This document shows, piece by piece, positions 34,501-49,500 of a stretch of DNA of 64,000 bases. A program made the position numbers and the translations under genes. Origin of the DNA: Psococerastis gibbosa (taxonomy: Eukaryota > Arthropoda > Insecta > Psocodea > Psocidae). The notes under the pieces are model-generated. The model did not search any database. It had not been told where the DNA came from and saw only the letters and a program-made list of their open reading frames with translations. Location of the stretch: positions 27,678,290 through 27,742,289 of the forward strand of contig OZ020489.1 in NCBI GenBank assembly GCA_963971405.1, read 5' to 3'. Numbering within the stretch: position 1 is the first letter of the stretch; each line of letters starts with the position of its first letter.

Positions 34501-37500
34501 TTAAGTCACTTGACAACTGAGCAGTAGAATCATTTGAGTATAGTTACATACCGGAACAAGACATGGAAGAATATCAACTAAATGTGCATGCCATTAATTA
34601 ATTTATCCAATCAGCTTCACTAGATATTTCTACGGCATGAAATATCCCGTTAGGTTTGTTCATAAACTTAACCGCATAGCCATGTCAGTGCGTTTATTAC
34701 AATAAAACATGCGACAGTAGGAATACATAATTTCCCTAAATTGCTAGGTCGACACTAATTAGCTATCGTCGAGTACATCACTAGTCAATGCTAATAATAG
34801 ACTGAATGACGACAACCACCAAATAATATGCAGTGACATTTCCTACATAGAGATGTTGGCATATGTGGGCCAACAAGAATTCTAGTTAGTTGATGGGCCA
34901 CACGACCATCAATGGTATACGCTCTGGAAGTTATGGGGCACTTGCTGTCAATGGATGACACAAGACATAAAACCATTAGTCGAATACGCTATAATAATAC
35001 ACAGGGTGAACCAGATCAACCGGACACTACTTTGATCACTAATCGGCTTTAGTACGCCAAAGGAACCAAAATGCATTTGCCATTTAATTGTCCCACTAAC
35101 ATCCCATTGCAGCCAAGCTGTAATCAAGCTAACAATGTTACTCAATTTTTACAAACAAAGTAAACCTGTAGTGAAATAAGTGCGAATAAAATGGTGGTTT
35201 ACGTGACTGCAATGCAAGGTAGGGAAATTTAATTTGAGAGCAATGGTGAAGTTTCCCCTGGATTTTACTCAAATAACAAATGTGGGTAAACTTTACACCC
35301 GAGTTTCAGGTTTCTACATTCTCTGCTTTCCTACGCGTTCAAGTATGCTGCCCAACGTTACAAACTTTCGTGAGAATGTTTTTTTAAGACTTTGATGGAA
35401 ATGGATCGTCTACATGTAAAATATTGGTTAGCTACGGCGTTATGTGATGAAGAATTGTTTCGTGATGGATAGTTGCGAGGAGACTGTTTTCACTGCTTCG
35501 CTTTAAAGATATAGCGTCACTGTTTTTGCATTAAGATGTATGCTAGAAAAAAGTATATTGAAATAGGACGGATGTGGTCCGTAGGTTGAAGAAGGCTTTA
35601 TGTCGATTTTTCGAGGAACAAAAGTTGCTTAAAAAAGCAATCACTGGCTGTTGGATTGACAGTTTAAAAAAGGCCCTATCTATGTCGGCAGTGCAAAAGG
35701 ACGAAAAAAATGCCGATGACTCCGCGTGCACACAAATTAATTTGTAATAGGCCGTATGTATGAAGTTTTGTTCACAAAGTTAGGTAGTATGTCAAGTTTC
35801 CGACAACATTCTATTTGTAATGGGTCTTTATGTCAAATTATTCGCCTAAATACTGGCTTTTAAATTGGAACTTCGACGAAACATTGTAAAAAGCACATTT
35901 AGAAATGGTGCAAAGTGAATCTGAAAGAAACTTAACTGCTATTAAACGAATAAAACCATTTTCTGTTGCTCCTATAAAGTTGAGACTTTCCGACACAGCT
36001 TAAACCCTACAGCGACAATAATTCGCACTTGCAAAATTTGATAACGGGTAAATCTTCAAAGAAAAGAAGAAATGGAGCGAGTCTCCCACTATCCATTTTT
36101 TTTGCGTAGACAAATTTCTCATGGCATATCGATCGTAGCGCCATAAATAAAAATAAATAATAATAATAATAATAATGCGTGTATTTATCAAAAAAACATT
36201 ACAATTTTTACTAAAACCGGTGCCAAAAAGGCGCGTTGGGATCACCACAACTGAAAATAAAGAATTAGAGTATAGTATAAAAATAACACAGTCCGGGTGA
36301 ATAGTCTGCAGGGTAAGCCAAACAAGGTAACCACAATGCTAAACAGAAAGAACTGCGTAAAACAGGAAAAATAAAAGTGAAATTACAAAAATATAACGGT
36401 TGCAAAACATAAAAATTATTTACGTATAATACAAAAAAGCAGGTGAGCGTGAACCCAGGATGATTTACACAAAATTGAGCAACAAGATAAATCTCAATGC
36501 ATACAAAATACAACACAAGCTATAAATTTTTCGCATAAAAAGTGAGCAGCAAAATAATACCTCTGGGTCTAAAAACAAGAGCAACATTTCCATAGCAGAG
36601 ACGGAATCATGTTTAAAGGGTAAGGATACCCTGCAGAGAATACGCCTTAAAATTAAAGCCCAAGCAGCAGAAACATGGAAAGGGAATGAATAATGCACAA
36701 GATATGATTTGAAATTCTAGGGGAAATTCTCATAAGAGACAAGGACGGAGATCAGAGATGTCTTTATACAATTCTGTATCTTGACATTATGGCCAATGCC
36801 AAACCAGTTCATTCAAAATCCAGCAAGGAGCCCGGCAACAACATGTGATCCTTTATCATCCACCTAACACAATACAACATTCAACACCGACATGTTGATC
36901 AAGCAGTAGAATCCGGTCAGATGGTCCGATCTCAAAGTATACTGACAAACGTTTCACAAACATCTCCCGTCGACATATTCAGTGGCACTTCTACGATTGT
37001 ATCTTAGTTGCTACTGAGCATCCGAGAATCTTTGAAGCCCAACCGGCCGTGAAAACCTTTATAATTATTGTGTGATTGTGTTTTGAAGTTTTGAATTGAT
37101 CGACTCCTAGTTGAAACGAGAATGGACTGCTCTGGTGATAGCGTCATAAATGTAGAGAATATAACAATAAGGTGGCCTCCTTGTTATATCTTGTGGGTTA
37201 TTCATTTCTTACCATTATTCTTGACTAAGAGTGCTCGTAACTTCAAAATTGACAGACAGGCTGCTGGATGCATTATTTTACAAACTTGAAACGCAACCTT
37301 AGAGAAATATCATTCTACAAATAAGTGCAGTGAAATATCACAATAGATACAGATTACAAACTCCACGGTAAAAGAATTATAAACACCAGACAGTCAAAAA
37401 ACGCCCAATCAATCTGAGCTTAAATGGACCATAAAATCCCATATCTAAGCCAGGCAATACTTAAAAACCATTTCCAATAAATAATGGCTCACTCTCCACC

Positions 37501-40500
37501 GCAAAATTGTTTAATTTACCGTGAATATTAAATAGGTTCTCATCTGTGGGAAAGGCTTTTGACTTTCCAAAATTCCTTTTTAGACGGTAAATAACTTAAC
37601 GTCGCGTCGGGCGTGACAGCTGGATGGAACACGCCCGGAATAAATTACACTCGTCAGCGGATTTATCCAGGATTTACCGTCAAATTGAAATTCTCATAAT
37701 TAATCTGTCAATATTTGCCAAACTTTTGGAGGAATGGAGATGTTTCCAATATGTATAAATTCAACATGGCTGCATTGGCAAATATACCTCCTATGTATAT
37801 ACCACGTGACAGCGAACTATCACCAAACACCGCAATTTACCTATATTATATTTTATATTATATTTACCTATATTATATGTATATTATATAGGTAAATTGC
37901 AGTGTGTCGTCTATTTAAGAAATAAAGCGAAAAACACGTTTTCAATAACTATTTCAACAACATCAAAGATGGTAACCCAACTACGAACAAAAACTAACTT
38001 AAAAGTTGTCAGCTACGTTCACATAAAAACAGCTGACTTTAGTAACGAGCGAAATAAAAATCAAGTTGTATTTGTTCGAGCAAGATAAAAATTGGAAAGT
38101 CAACGAAAAACTATCGCCAACTGCAAAACAGCAGAACAGATTTTATAGATTCATTTTATCCCTTCATATGACCAGAAGAACAAATTTGTTGAGTTCGCAT
38201 TAATAAATATGCAGAAACTAAAAAACTACCTAGAATATAATACAATAAAAGCTTGTTAAAATTTGTGGAGAGGCAAATTTGGTAATCTAGTCCTTTCGGT
38301 TTCCCTCCTATCGCTAAAACGGGACGATGGATAGGGGAAAGCTTACCAAAAATTGTTTTTCAACAAATGCAGCTGGAAATCGAAATTTCGTGCTCTAATT
38401 CACCTTACATATGTTCTTCTATTGCTCCATCCGTTCATTGATTTTCTAGTCAGCGATTATGGTACGAATCATATCGATATCAGAATATTCAGAGCGAAGA
38501 AGGATAGTGATATTACTTTTGTAATTAATGAATTTACAAACCCGATTCTACACAGGAACCCATGTTGTATTTAATTTAATAATAATTTGTAACTCTATGT
38601 TATGTGTAATTAATTTACAATACAATATTTTATTTATTTCCTTCAATACAATACATTTTTACATGGTAAGGGCTCTAAGGGATAAGCCCGCGCTGAACCC
38701 TTGATTTATTGAACCTTAAAAATATAAATGATTGAATTAAGAATAAAAACAAACACTACGTGATCTACTAACTACTTCTAACTAAACTAAACTGAACTGA
38801 CCTTATAGTAAAATTAATTATAATTAACTAAGTATGCTTATGTTAAACTAATTTATTATAAACGATGATTGATGACAATGCAATAATTAAGGAAAGTATT
38901 TTATGAATTTAAACGAACATTTTTAACTTTAAAAGAAAGTTTTAGGGTATATTATTAGGTTTTTATTATTGTTAATATTGTGCTCTAATTTTCCTTCAGA
39001 AATTTAGTAATGGCTGACTTGAATTGGTTGAGTACGGTTATTGATTTTATATGTTCAGGAAGAAAGTTGTAAAGAGCGATAGAAATATAGATATGGCAAT
39101 GCAATTGCAACCGGCACCAAGTCTGGTATTAACACCATGGTGTACCAATTCTAAACGCCCATCTATAGTTCCAAGGCGTTTTAATCTATATAGAAGGAGT
39201 TGTTCAGCGTAGAGAAGCGTTAAGGGGTAAACATTGAACTCTCTGTATAGTGATTTAATATTAATAAATTATTTAGAGCATATCTATAGTCTACCCCAGT
39301 CTATACCTAAATACTAGGGGGATTCACTATAGGGGGATTCACTCTGTTGGTAGAACGTAGAAATAGAACTACAGTTTTTCTACGGTAGAAATAATGCCAT
39401 AAGGACATGTGTTAATCGTGTCTTTCTACGGCTTTCTACTACTTGGGGAATCAAAAACAAATATAACATATTTCCTTCTGTTTTTTGTCGTTAATTTGTC
39501 TTGTACAACTCATTTTTAAAATTAAATAATTAAATATGAGCAATAAAAACAACAAATATGGTCGACCATTTGCTTTGTTTTTGATTCCCCAAGTAGTAGT
39601 AGGGGGATTCACTCTGTTGATAGAAAGTAGAAATAGAACTACAATTTTTCTACGGTAGAAATAATGCCATAAGGACATGTGTTAATCGTGTCTTTCTACG
39701 GCTTTCTACTACTTGGGGAATCAAAAACAAAGCAAACGGTCGACCATATTTGTTGTTTTTATTGCTCATATTTAATTATTTAATTTTAAAAATGAGTTGT
39801 ACAAGACAAATAAATGACAAAAAACAGAAGGAAACATGTAGCAAGAGGTGGACTGCGGAAGCTGTTAATAATTTCCTCGAGATATTAATAGCCAAAGTAC
39901 AAGAAACTTAATTTGGAGGTAAGTTGCGTGTGTTTATATCAAAATTAAATATGCTGCTTACGTTATTTGCTGTTGATACCCATCTGAAAATCGCCGAAAC
40001 ATACTAGGAATTAGGATTACAATTGACTGTTATTAACACGTAAGTTTTACGCTTAAAAAAGCCGCAGACACAACTACTTCGTTCCTTTGAAGTACGTAGG
40101 TACTGTACTTATGCCTCATGTTTTGCATTTGTTCGGGTATTTAGGTAAATTATTCCTTAGGGCTATTCTGCAGGAAATTTGGAGTTACTGTACATTTGAA
40201 TACGGCGTTCAGTAATTTTGCTACGAATAATAATATTGGTGTGGAGCATGGATTCTATATTATTGAATGCAGTTAGGTCTACACATCACCGGTTTTTCTT
40301 TCTGTTTCAGAAACCAACCGCCCAGACAGCAACAAAAAGAATGACGCCAACGACCCAATCAGAAACGAGAGCGCCTGCGCACCGAACCATACCTGCACCA
40401 CAGCACCAGTCAGTCAGTCAGTTGCTACGATACCTCCGCGATACAACCTTAGAAGTATAGGTGAAGATGTCGTACGCAGTTGTTGACGAAACGCTTGGAA

Positions 40501-43500
40501 GCCTACTTTGAAATCGACCACGGCCTATTAGCCCGGATTCTTGTGTCCCCTTATTAGACTCCAACCGTGAAAGCCTTCGTTATTATATTGAATTCAAAAT
40601 GTGTCGTTCGACACAATTGAAGTGTTATTTTATTATTCTATTGTCAAATCAATAAAACATTGAACCATATTTGCTTTGTATTTGCCTTAATACATTAGTT
40701 ATTTAATTTGCTTACATTAGTTATGATACTATTTATACGAATTGTTAATGCTGCTGGCGTAAGTCAATCATTGAAAGAGAACGAACGGTCTAGCTATAAA
40801 ATACTTATAATTGACAGAGGCTGCATCATAGCTTTAAAACTGTTTCCATGAGCGCCTTCCTTTTTTCTGGTACCGGCTGTATTATCTTGTACATCTTGCG
40901 CTTTGATGGCATAATTTTGTTTGCGTGAGTAGGGACTCTCCACAACCGTCTAAGTAGCCAATACAATGAGGCAGCTCGTGAATTTTTGCATTGACGATTT
41001 CTCTTCTTTCCTCTTCAATTGGCCAATGCAAAACTCTCATGAAAATGTTAAACCGCACATTTCGTCGTGGACTCGTGGCTCGGAAGCACGTTGGTCCACC
41101 ACTCCTTAGATTTAGGGACAGACCCAATGCAAAAGCGTACGCTATAGGCCTACCGTATTGACATGACCACAGAAATATCGTCGATGGCTTGACTTAGTAT
41201 TTCTTCCTCCTCTTCAAAATTCTCGCACATCATTGCATTGCATTTTTCCGCGAGGAAGTTGATGGCTTTCAACGTATTTCCTAATTTAGGCATAGGTAGG
41301 TAGGTAATGAAAAATAAGTTTAAACTTAAAGTGAAAAAAACACCTGCTAAAATCAAAAACAAATTACACGGCTAAAAACAAAAACAAACTGACAAAAAGA
41401 CAAGAACGTAGCGCCCACACCTGTTGGTAGTTCCTTGTAGTATACAATTTCAATTTTTACCTCACAGAATGCGCCTTAAAAACTTTCTCTATTTCTACCG
41501 TTGACGGAGGTACCCTCACTCTGAGCTTTTTTTTAGATTTTTCTATTCCCTTTTCTATCAACAGAGTGAATCCCCCTACTAACGAACGGTTTTACAGTCC
41601 GAGTCAATCGATGAAGTAGAAATATCCGCTAACTATCAGTGGAAATTCAGAGAAAGCTTGCACCAGCCAAACCAATTAGAAGAAACGAAAAACTTCAGCA
41701 ATTACACAACTACAGCAAAGTATTGAGCATCCGTCACATTTTAACCTATTTTTCTCTCAAATAACTAACAAAAGCTCAGTAATAAATTTGAAGAAAATAA
41801 TTGAACGTCACATCCGTTCATTCTATCTGAGCAAATATTTTTTTCATCAAAACTACTGTCACCCACTTTTATGTTTTAATGAATAGAATTCTTTTGCAAG
41901 AAAGGGGCAACTGATTTTGTGTGCGTCTATAGGCTAGATGGTGAGATATTGAAATACTGATTGAGTGTTTTGGGCTGAAAGATTTATTTCGAAATAGGTA
42001 TTTAAAATTTCACATTTCCACAATTTTAGGTTATCCACTTTTTGGGCCCAAGTAAAAGTGAATGCAAAATGTTATAGGGGCTCAAGGACACATGTAAGCA
42101 TAGTGGCATTCATTTCCATGAAGTAAAGTAGGATACGACCAGGATACACATTATTATTATTATTATTTTAGGGAAGCGGAAGCTTGAGCGTGGTAATTAT
42201 ACTTAATAACAAATTGTTTTTTTCAATATATGCACCTTGTCCGGGGTTACTGGTCAAGGAAAAAAGTGAAAGTGAAGTGAGGGCCATTTTATGGACGTAG
42301 GCCAACTCCAGTGGCCCACTGAACCTTGGCCTGCCAACGACCACATTGATATTTTCGAACATTATTGGTATTGTTCCGCATGAATTTTGGTCTCTGACAC
42401 ACTAGTACGCGACCTCGATGTCAACCAACACCAGCTAGAACGTCTCAAGCTGAGACATGCGTACCATTGAAACAATGTAACAGCTGACTGAACCACGTTC
42501 GGGTATGAGTCGATCGCAGCGTATAATAACCATTGTGTCAGTGACGGTAACGAAGATAAGCAATTTCGACCCGGGATTTCTGCGAAATGGGACAGTTCCT
42601 TTTCCTGAGCTAACATATAGGGACTCCCATCCTTGCGAAACCAAATTTAGCAAGGGATAAAGTAGTGGAACGCGGATATCTCATCCTGATTTCCACCAAT
42701 GAAGAGTACTTAATGAGGACATCTATGCTTACTACGCACCAACTAACGAACTGCCACGGATCATATTATGAAATTAAATTGCATTACCTTGCTTTCAATG
42801 CTCAGACGTAAAGCTTAATAATGATGCTTACTAAGCAACTAGATTTAACACCCATTCATATTCTGGCCGCCTTCACCGTACCCTATTTCCCACCAACCGC
42901 AACAAAATATATGTATAGCAGCATGAAGCAATATCCCATCTTTATGGAAAGCTTGAAGAATGCAAAAGGATATTTCATTTGTATGCTGTACGCTTTCAAA
43001 ATAACAAAGCTGCATCTCAACTTTTTTGCATCAGTTTTTAAGTCAGAAATGGCTCAACAACATTATGACCGAACACTTCCGCTTATATAGATTTAAAAAA
43101 ATATATTTTTGACATGAAATTAGTAAAATTTTAGGGGCATTGTTATCATCCTTTAATTCTTATCTAAAAGAATTTGAATCATACAGCCAACGTCAAAATC
43201 ACATTTTTTTGTTAGTCAGTCTTTTAACTGTTAAATAAATAAAAATTTCTGAAACAATTCAATGAACAAAGTATCATAATAGCATGTTAATCAATCAACA
43301 TTTCGATTCAAACTCAAACAATAGTACAAAATTGAAGCTGAAAAACATAAATGGCTAAAATTGAGAGTACACATTTACCCCTGAATTCACAAAATGAAAA
43401 AGAACCTCGGGCATTCCATAGAGAATGAATAAAGGTAAGCGACGCGAGTAATGCGACCGCCGTTCCCTTAGCTGCAGCCACATGGGGAGAGACACACAAA

Positions 43501-46500
43501 AAGCTGGAGCAAATCTCACAGGAGTCGCGAGAACGGAATATATTTCCAAGTTTCAGAATAAGGCTAACGGAGCTATTAATGATTGAGGTTTTTTATCGTG
43601 CAAGCGCCTTTGAAAAAAAAACTCTTTTCACGAGGACATATAGTATATGCACGGCTGATATCACAGGTGAGGGGCAGAAGGTGGTTTTTTAAATGACTCT
43701 TCTATAGAATAGAATATCTATGTATTGAGTCATAATATGAAACAATAGGCATTCTAAAACCTAAGACACAATAGCAATAAATAAATAAATGAAACACTTA
43801 AAAATAGCCAAGAGCATGATTCTATAGGTATATTGATATTGATTATTGATACCTATAGAATCATGAATACCAATATACCTATAGAATCATGAAAACAACA
43901 CCAGCTCACAACTCCACATATAATCGAAGATTGGCGCCCGCGTTATGTCATTATCTCAATTTATGGTAATAATAATTATAATATAAAATTGTAATAATAA
44001 GTGATGATGACCCAGGAAATAGCATTGGGGTCAAACAAATGATGGCATGTCCCAATTTAAGCAATGACAACGTACAGGAGCAATACTTTTGGATGCTCCA
44101 CGCTATTTCGAACTAAAAGCTTTCCAATGAATCATAATAATAAATGATCCCACGGGGACCACCGCGTCGCTATCAGTCCCGATATTTGTATGCATTTGTA
44201 GCCGGGTTTTCATTGGATATTTTATGAGAACGTTTTATTCAGGGCATTCACTACAACAATACACAAGATATTTCACGCAGAAATCCCATAAGAGATCAGA
44301 CAGATTTATTGGAAAATACCGCACGGTGTTTAGCCATTGCGATCGATTGCAATGGACATGCGATGGGAAGCTATAAAAACATTAATGTGAACTTTCATGT
44401 GCATACAACCCATTGGGGGTTTAGGCCGAAGGACTGGTAGAAAATCCACTTTCTTGACCACAGCTTTATTTGGGATGTTGCGGGCAGCAACAAGCCCTGC
44501 AGCTGTGTTTGATTTCACTCATACGTAGTAATTAATATTCATTTAATTGATATTAATATTATAGTGACAGTATTGTTATCGACCAAATTGTCGATTTTGA
44601 GATTTTGCGTTTCCAATGATTCTTGAGGTCTTTTGAGCCCGAAAAAGTGGATTTGTGGGTGGTGTATGCCTGTATGTATTATTATTACGTATGTATATAC
44701 ATATCTGCACAGAGCTTGAGCCCAAACTACTGCACCGATTTAGTTCGAATTTGGTAGAAACTTGTACAAAACGTCTACAACGGTGACCACCCAAGAAAAA
44801 AAGGCTTCGCTCTTCGGGGCGGAGTCTGGAATTTTAAATAGCAAAAAAGGCATTTAAAGTTCTTGTCTCAAAAATGGCTCAAACTATTTTCTTTACAATT
44901 TCTTCAATTATAGACCTCAAGGTCTTCTACAATACTTCATATCTAGAGATGTACATCTGGGAAAACTAGAAAATTGTATTTTTGGCAACTTTTGTGTTTT
45001 CTCATAATAAGAAGCCCTTATTGGCAACTGGACCAGAGTTGGCTATTTGCATTAATCGGCCTTGTTATGAGAGCTGAATTATTATTAGAAGACCTAATTT
45101 TCACCAGTACTGCGCCCGTGCTCGTTACTTGTACACATAGTAGCGTCATAATTCAATATAATTGCAATAACACAAAGTTGCCAAACACTTGAATGCCCAA
45201 TGAAATACGATGGATAAAATACAGCTGTCGGCTACTAAACCAGCCTAACTGGCTATGGCATTAAATTTTCAGAGAATGTGATATACAACCAGGGTTAAAT
45301 AATATCGTACGTACATGTGCCATAGAATTCACATCATTCACGATAAATTTAAGGGATTCATGAATAATTTAGAGGCTGTTAGAGAGGAATGCTATCCTCC
45401 AAATTACATTAAGTTGATTTAGCTTACTGCACCATCACTCTATAATTTCCTAATATTTACCTGCTATTGTGGTATTGCAGCTACAATGCACTTTACGAGG
45501 AAGCTGGCCGTACACATTGGCCACTACTCGATTGTTGGTTTATTTAAGTAATGCTTTCAGTTATAAAAATTTGGTCCACTCGATTGGTAGAGGACTATTT
45601 CATACACCCTATTATAAGGGGTTTTCATTTAAAGTTGTATATATTTATTATTGTTTGTATATTTTCTATAATGTTTCCATGAATTCAATAAAGGCGTATT
45701 TTGTTACACGAATATTTTACATTTGAACACAAATCCGTATTAGAAGTTGGACCAATCAGGGAACAGGAGGAAAAGAAGCAAAAAAAAAATGCAACAAAAT
45801 GAGCGTATTGTGATATTCAAATATTATATTCTAAGCAGTAGACATGAATTCAAATTAAAGGCGTCAATCCAAAATTTGAAGAAAATAAATGATATCAACA
45901 TCACCCATTATAAAAAATAACTTAAAACAACTAACTAAAAAAAATAAAGAACCAGTAGAAATTGGGCTGATGGGCCGTGGTTGATTTGAATGTTGACTTT
46001 CATATCGACTATGGACCATCAGCCCATTTTCTACTGATTCTTTATATCACTCTGGCCGCGAAAGCCTTTGCAGTTACATTTAAAAAAATAAACCCTATAA
46101 AAAGTCACACCAACAGCATAATATTAACCATTAACACGATAGTTATCACAAATCCAAGATGTCAGCCTAGCGTAAACAAATTTTTGTAAGCCAAAATCGT
46201 GGCAAAACTAAAAAAAAAAGAATATCTGATCTACCTCCCGACCAAGATTAAATATTATTGAATACATAATACTAATCCTGTTCTCTAATCCGGGTTAAGA
46301 ATCGAACATTTAATACGCTCCGCCCCCTTTGGTAACAAAATGCACCAAATCCAGTAATCCAAATTCGAATTCGTGTAACAAAATACGCCTTAACTCGGTA
46401 AATTTCTGTCGCCTATCAGTTTCACGGAAAATTCCTGTATTCCGTATGCATGAAATAATCTTCAACCAGTAGGCTACTTGATTGTTATAACAATAATACG

Positions 46501-49500
46501 TAACATATATAAGCTAGATGAGATAGCTCATAGGTTAAAAATAATAATAAAATAAGTCTATATACGTTAATATAATATATATTATGTTATAATTAAAAAA
46601 GTGAGTTTTTTAAACTGTGAAATTCGTGGACAAAACTGCGGGAAGACCTGGTGCGGCCATGATATGACGTCATGTCATATCTCGCTATCGACAATAATTT
46701 TTTAATGTTTTATGTAAACCCAAGCAGTAAATGCACCAATAGGGTTTAAACTTATTTTTTTTTAAATTAAAGCTAAGGCTATGAAAACATAAAAGAAAGA
46801 AAATACTGGAGAATAAAAAACAAATGAACAATTCAATGATAACAGAATTTCAGTTTTGCGCACTTGACCTTTATAGCTTTATTTTGACTGCATTCACCTT
46901 ATGACGCTTACGCTCGGTCACGACTACGGAATCGTTGACCGACTGAGCCGCGGATGTCCAACTTGTTAGCCTTGTGTTTCCAGAAGCTAAGGCCAAAGGA
47001 ATAATGGAAATAGCCACATAGCTCTAACTGTCACTCCCCCCCCCCCCCATAAATTCACCAAACGTAATCAAATTACAAGGGCGGATCCAGCGGGAAATTT
47101 AGGGGGGGGGGGTCACAAGTTGTATGTCAGTTTAAAAGGTAATTTGTTTGTTGAAAAGTTGAGTTTTATTCAATTTAAATTTTTATTATCTTATGAATTT
47201 ACTCATCCGTGGATCCGCCATTGAATTTCAAAAGCTCAAAGGTAATCTGGTGCGAAAGCGATGAATGCCCACGTATAACTGACACTAACATATTTTCGGT
47301 AAGGTACACAGATTTATTAGCGACAGACACAACTGGATAAATTCCAAAGTTATGGGGAACCTCGGGGAATCTGGATGAAGGATCGGGTTGTAACATTAGC
47401 ATATTGATTACCCCAGGAATAACCCGCACACTACCTCAAAACTTGTGTATGTGAACGTTAACAGCTTACATACTCAAGGGGGTAAACCGACATATCGATT
47501 TCCTCTGCAGATTTTGCTACCGTAATTTCCAATTTTACAGTAAACGACACTACTTTATCACGACTGTTAGTTAGTCACCTTCACACACTTCACTTAATAC
47601 TTAGTATGAAAAAGAGTATTGTATCTAAATAAACTTGAGTTCAGAATTTTTCAAGAGAATAAATAAAGAAATAAATAATGTTGCTATATTACTGAACGAA
47701 CTTCAAGGTTTCCGGTTCGATGGCATAATAGTAGCGTGTTCGTACTTGTGCGATCGGTGACCTGTCGTAACTCAACACAGTTATTACCTACAGAGGCGAC
47801 TGAAGAGGTTATTCGGATACATTCATTGAATTGTTTGTATGCGAATAATCTAAAAAAAAACTCACGAAATAATAATAATTAAGTGCGGTGCTAGAACCAA
47901 CAACATTTCTGATGAAAGTCACTACACTGCATGATCAATATTTAAGAAGAAAAAAAATTGGGATATCTTATGTATTTTTAATAATTAATTATGGAAATTA
48001 AAAACACTACGCAAATTTATATTCTGGAATCTTTTTAATATCTACACCAGAGATCAGAGGCACGGGGAGGTTATGAAGGTGTTGGGAACTGCTGACAAAT
48101 TACAGCCACGGAAAAGGGTCCCACTCTCATTAGCGGTGAGCTTAGCAGTTGAGTTAGCAAAGCTTACAGGTGGATTACAATCCAGCATAATTTCAAATTT
48201 TCAGCACACATCCACCACATGCTGAAGAGCCTAGAAACAATATACAACTCACATGGTGTGATTAACGTTTAAAAAAGAGATGAGAAAAATTTGAGGGTGA
48301 AGATTTGTGAGGTCACGCTCAGAAAGAATAAGCCCTAAAGAAGAACAAACCATTATGGTGAGTTGATAGATGGACTACAGGAACGCCTGTGCTTGATTAT
48401 TACTACATAATGTTCGCGGTGGGAAAAGCAAGAAACACTAACACTTGTTTTTTTTTACGCGTAGGGTAGGTGGGGGGGGGGGGGAGCCCGCACTTTTCTA
48501 TCGAACTCACCTCACACAAATTCTATTTATATCATAGCTACTATTCTTCACCTACAGCGAGCTAAGTTTAATGTATATTGCGGTTCCCTCATGACTGAGA
48601 TAAAGACACACTCATGCTGCTGCCCACTGTTTGCCCAGCCTAAGTTCTTCTTCATAGAAGCCGAAGCGTTGAAAACATACTTTTTTGTTAGTAAAAATGA
48701 ACTAATACCATCGCCTTTTGGTCATGGTATGGGAAGTCAAAACATTAATCTCACCATCAAGACCAGTGGCAGAGTCCATATTTTAAGACTGAAAGCTGGA
48801 CTTAGGAGGTTTTCACGTAACAAGTGGAAGCAGAATGACCACTATTATAGGTATAAGCCTTGCTCGCCTCCCCAGATTTAAAGCATTGAAAGTTTGGTTA
48901 TAAAAAATGTGCGCTGTTGCATAATCATAAAATTACAGGAAATCAACAACTACTGATAGACTTAGGTACAAATTGAACTGCCCAGCTAGCTATAAGGGTA
49001 TGGAAAGTGGAATCAGAAGGGTTACGTATGTCAGAAATCTTACTGACAATCATCTCTAATATTTATTCGATCGAAGAAATATTAGGATTGTTTATTTTAT
49101 ATACAATTTTATTTGAATCCATTTTTTTCTTTGCATTTTTGTTTAACACCCTACAATTTTTCTTATAGAGATAATAGAGTGTATTCAGATAGGCCATGAT
49201 TTGGGATGGGTTAGTAAGTGGTTAGTTATGGCCGTGCCCAAAAATCTTAGAAATGTCTCCGGAAGGAATGCTAGATGGCAACACCATGTTACAATTCATG
49301 GTGGTACCTTCCAGGAGTAAGAGTTGTAGAAGGAAAGGTAAATGAAATTTCCTTTATGGAAGTTACATTTAATTCTTACATTTCAGCCCAATCCCTAACT
49401 GCAACAAATTGGATTACACCAGCGTAGAAGTTAACAAAACACACCAATCCGACCGCAGTGAAGCTGACATTTCTGCTGTACAAATGGGAAAACTTACCTT

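Larger units (their letters stand above)
39601..41577. mobile_element. Decayed PIF/Harbinger-like DNA transposon, 1,977 bp
   Basis: Terminal inverted repeats AGGGGGATTCACTCTGTTGA start at 39,601 and end at 41,577, both flanked by TA-containing bases. It encodes, in opposite directions, a small SANT/MADF-like protein start (39,792-39,911, plus) and remains of a transposase (40,882-41,362, minus). This two-gene layout is typical of the PIF/Harbinger superfamily. The transposase is too short and broken to be active. Confidence 0.72.
34125..49497. other. 15.4-kb kinesin intron splitting the motor domain
   Basis: Lies between the switch II exon and the alpha5 exon. It contains the Harbinger-like element, a LINE fragment, several hairpins and SINE-like copies listed separately. 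Nothing could be assigned in about 34,300-35,500, 35,760-37,800, 41,600-43,800, 46,050-47,690 and 47,870-49,490 apart from homopolymer and short AT-rich tracts. Confidence 0.7.

Noticed and set aside
42168..42653. Overlapping minus-strand ORFs ([20 protein letters not shown] and others)
   Set aside because: Frames are short and shifting with no domain recognised; more likely an unidentified repeat than a gene.
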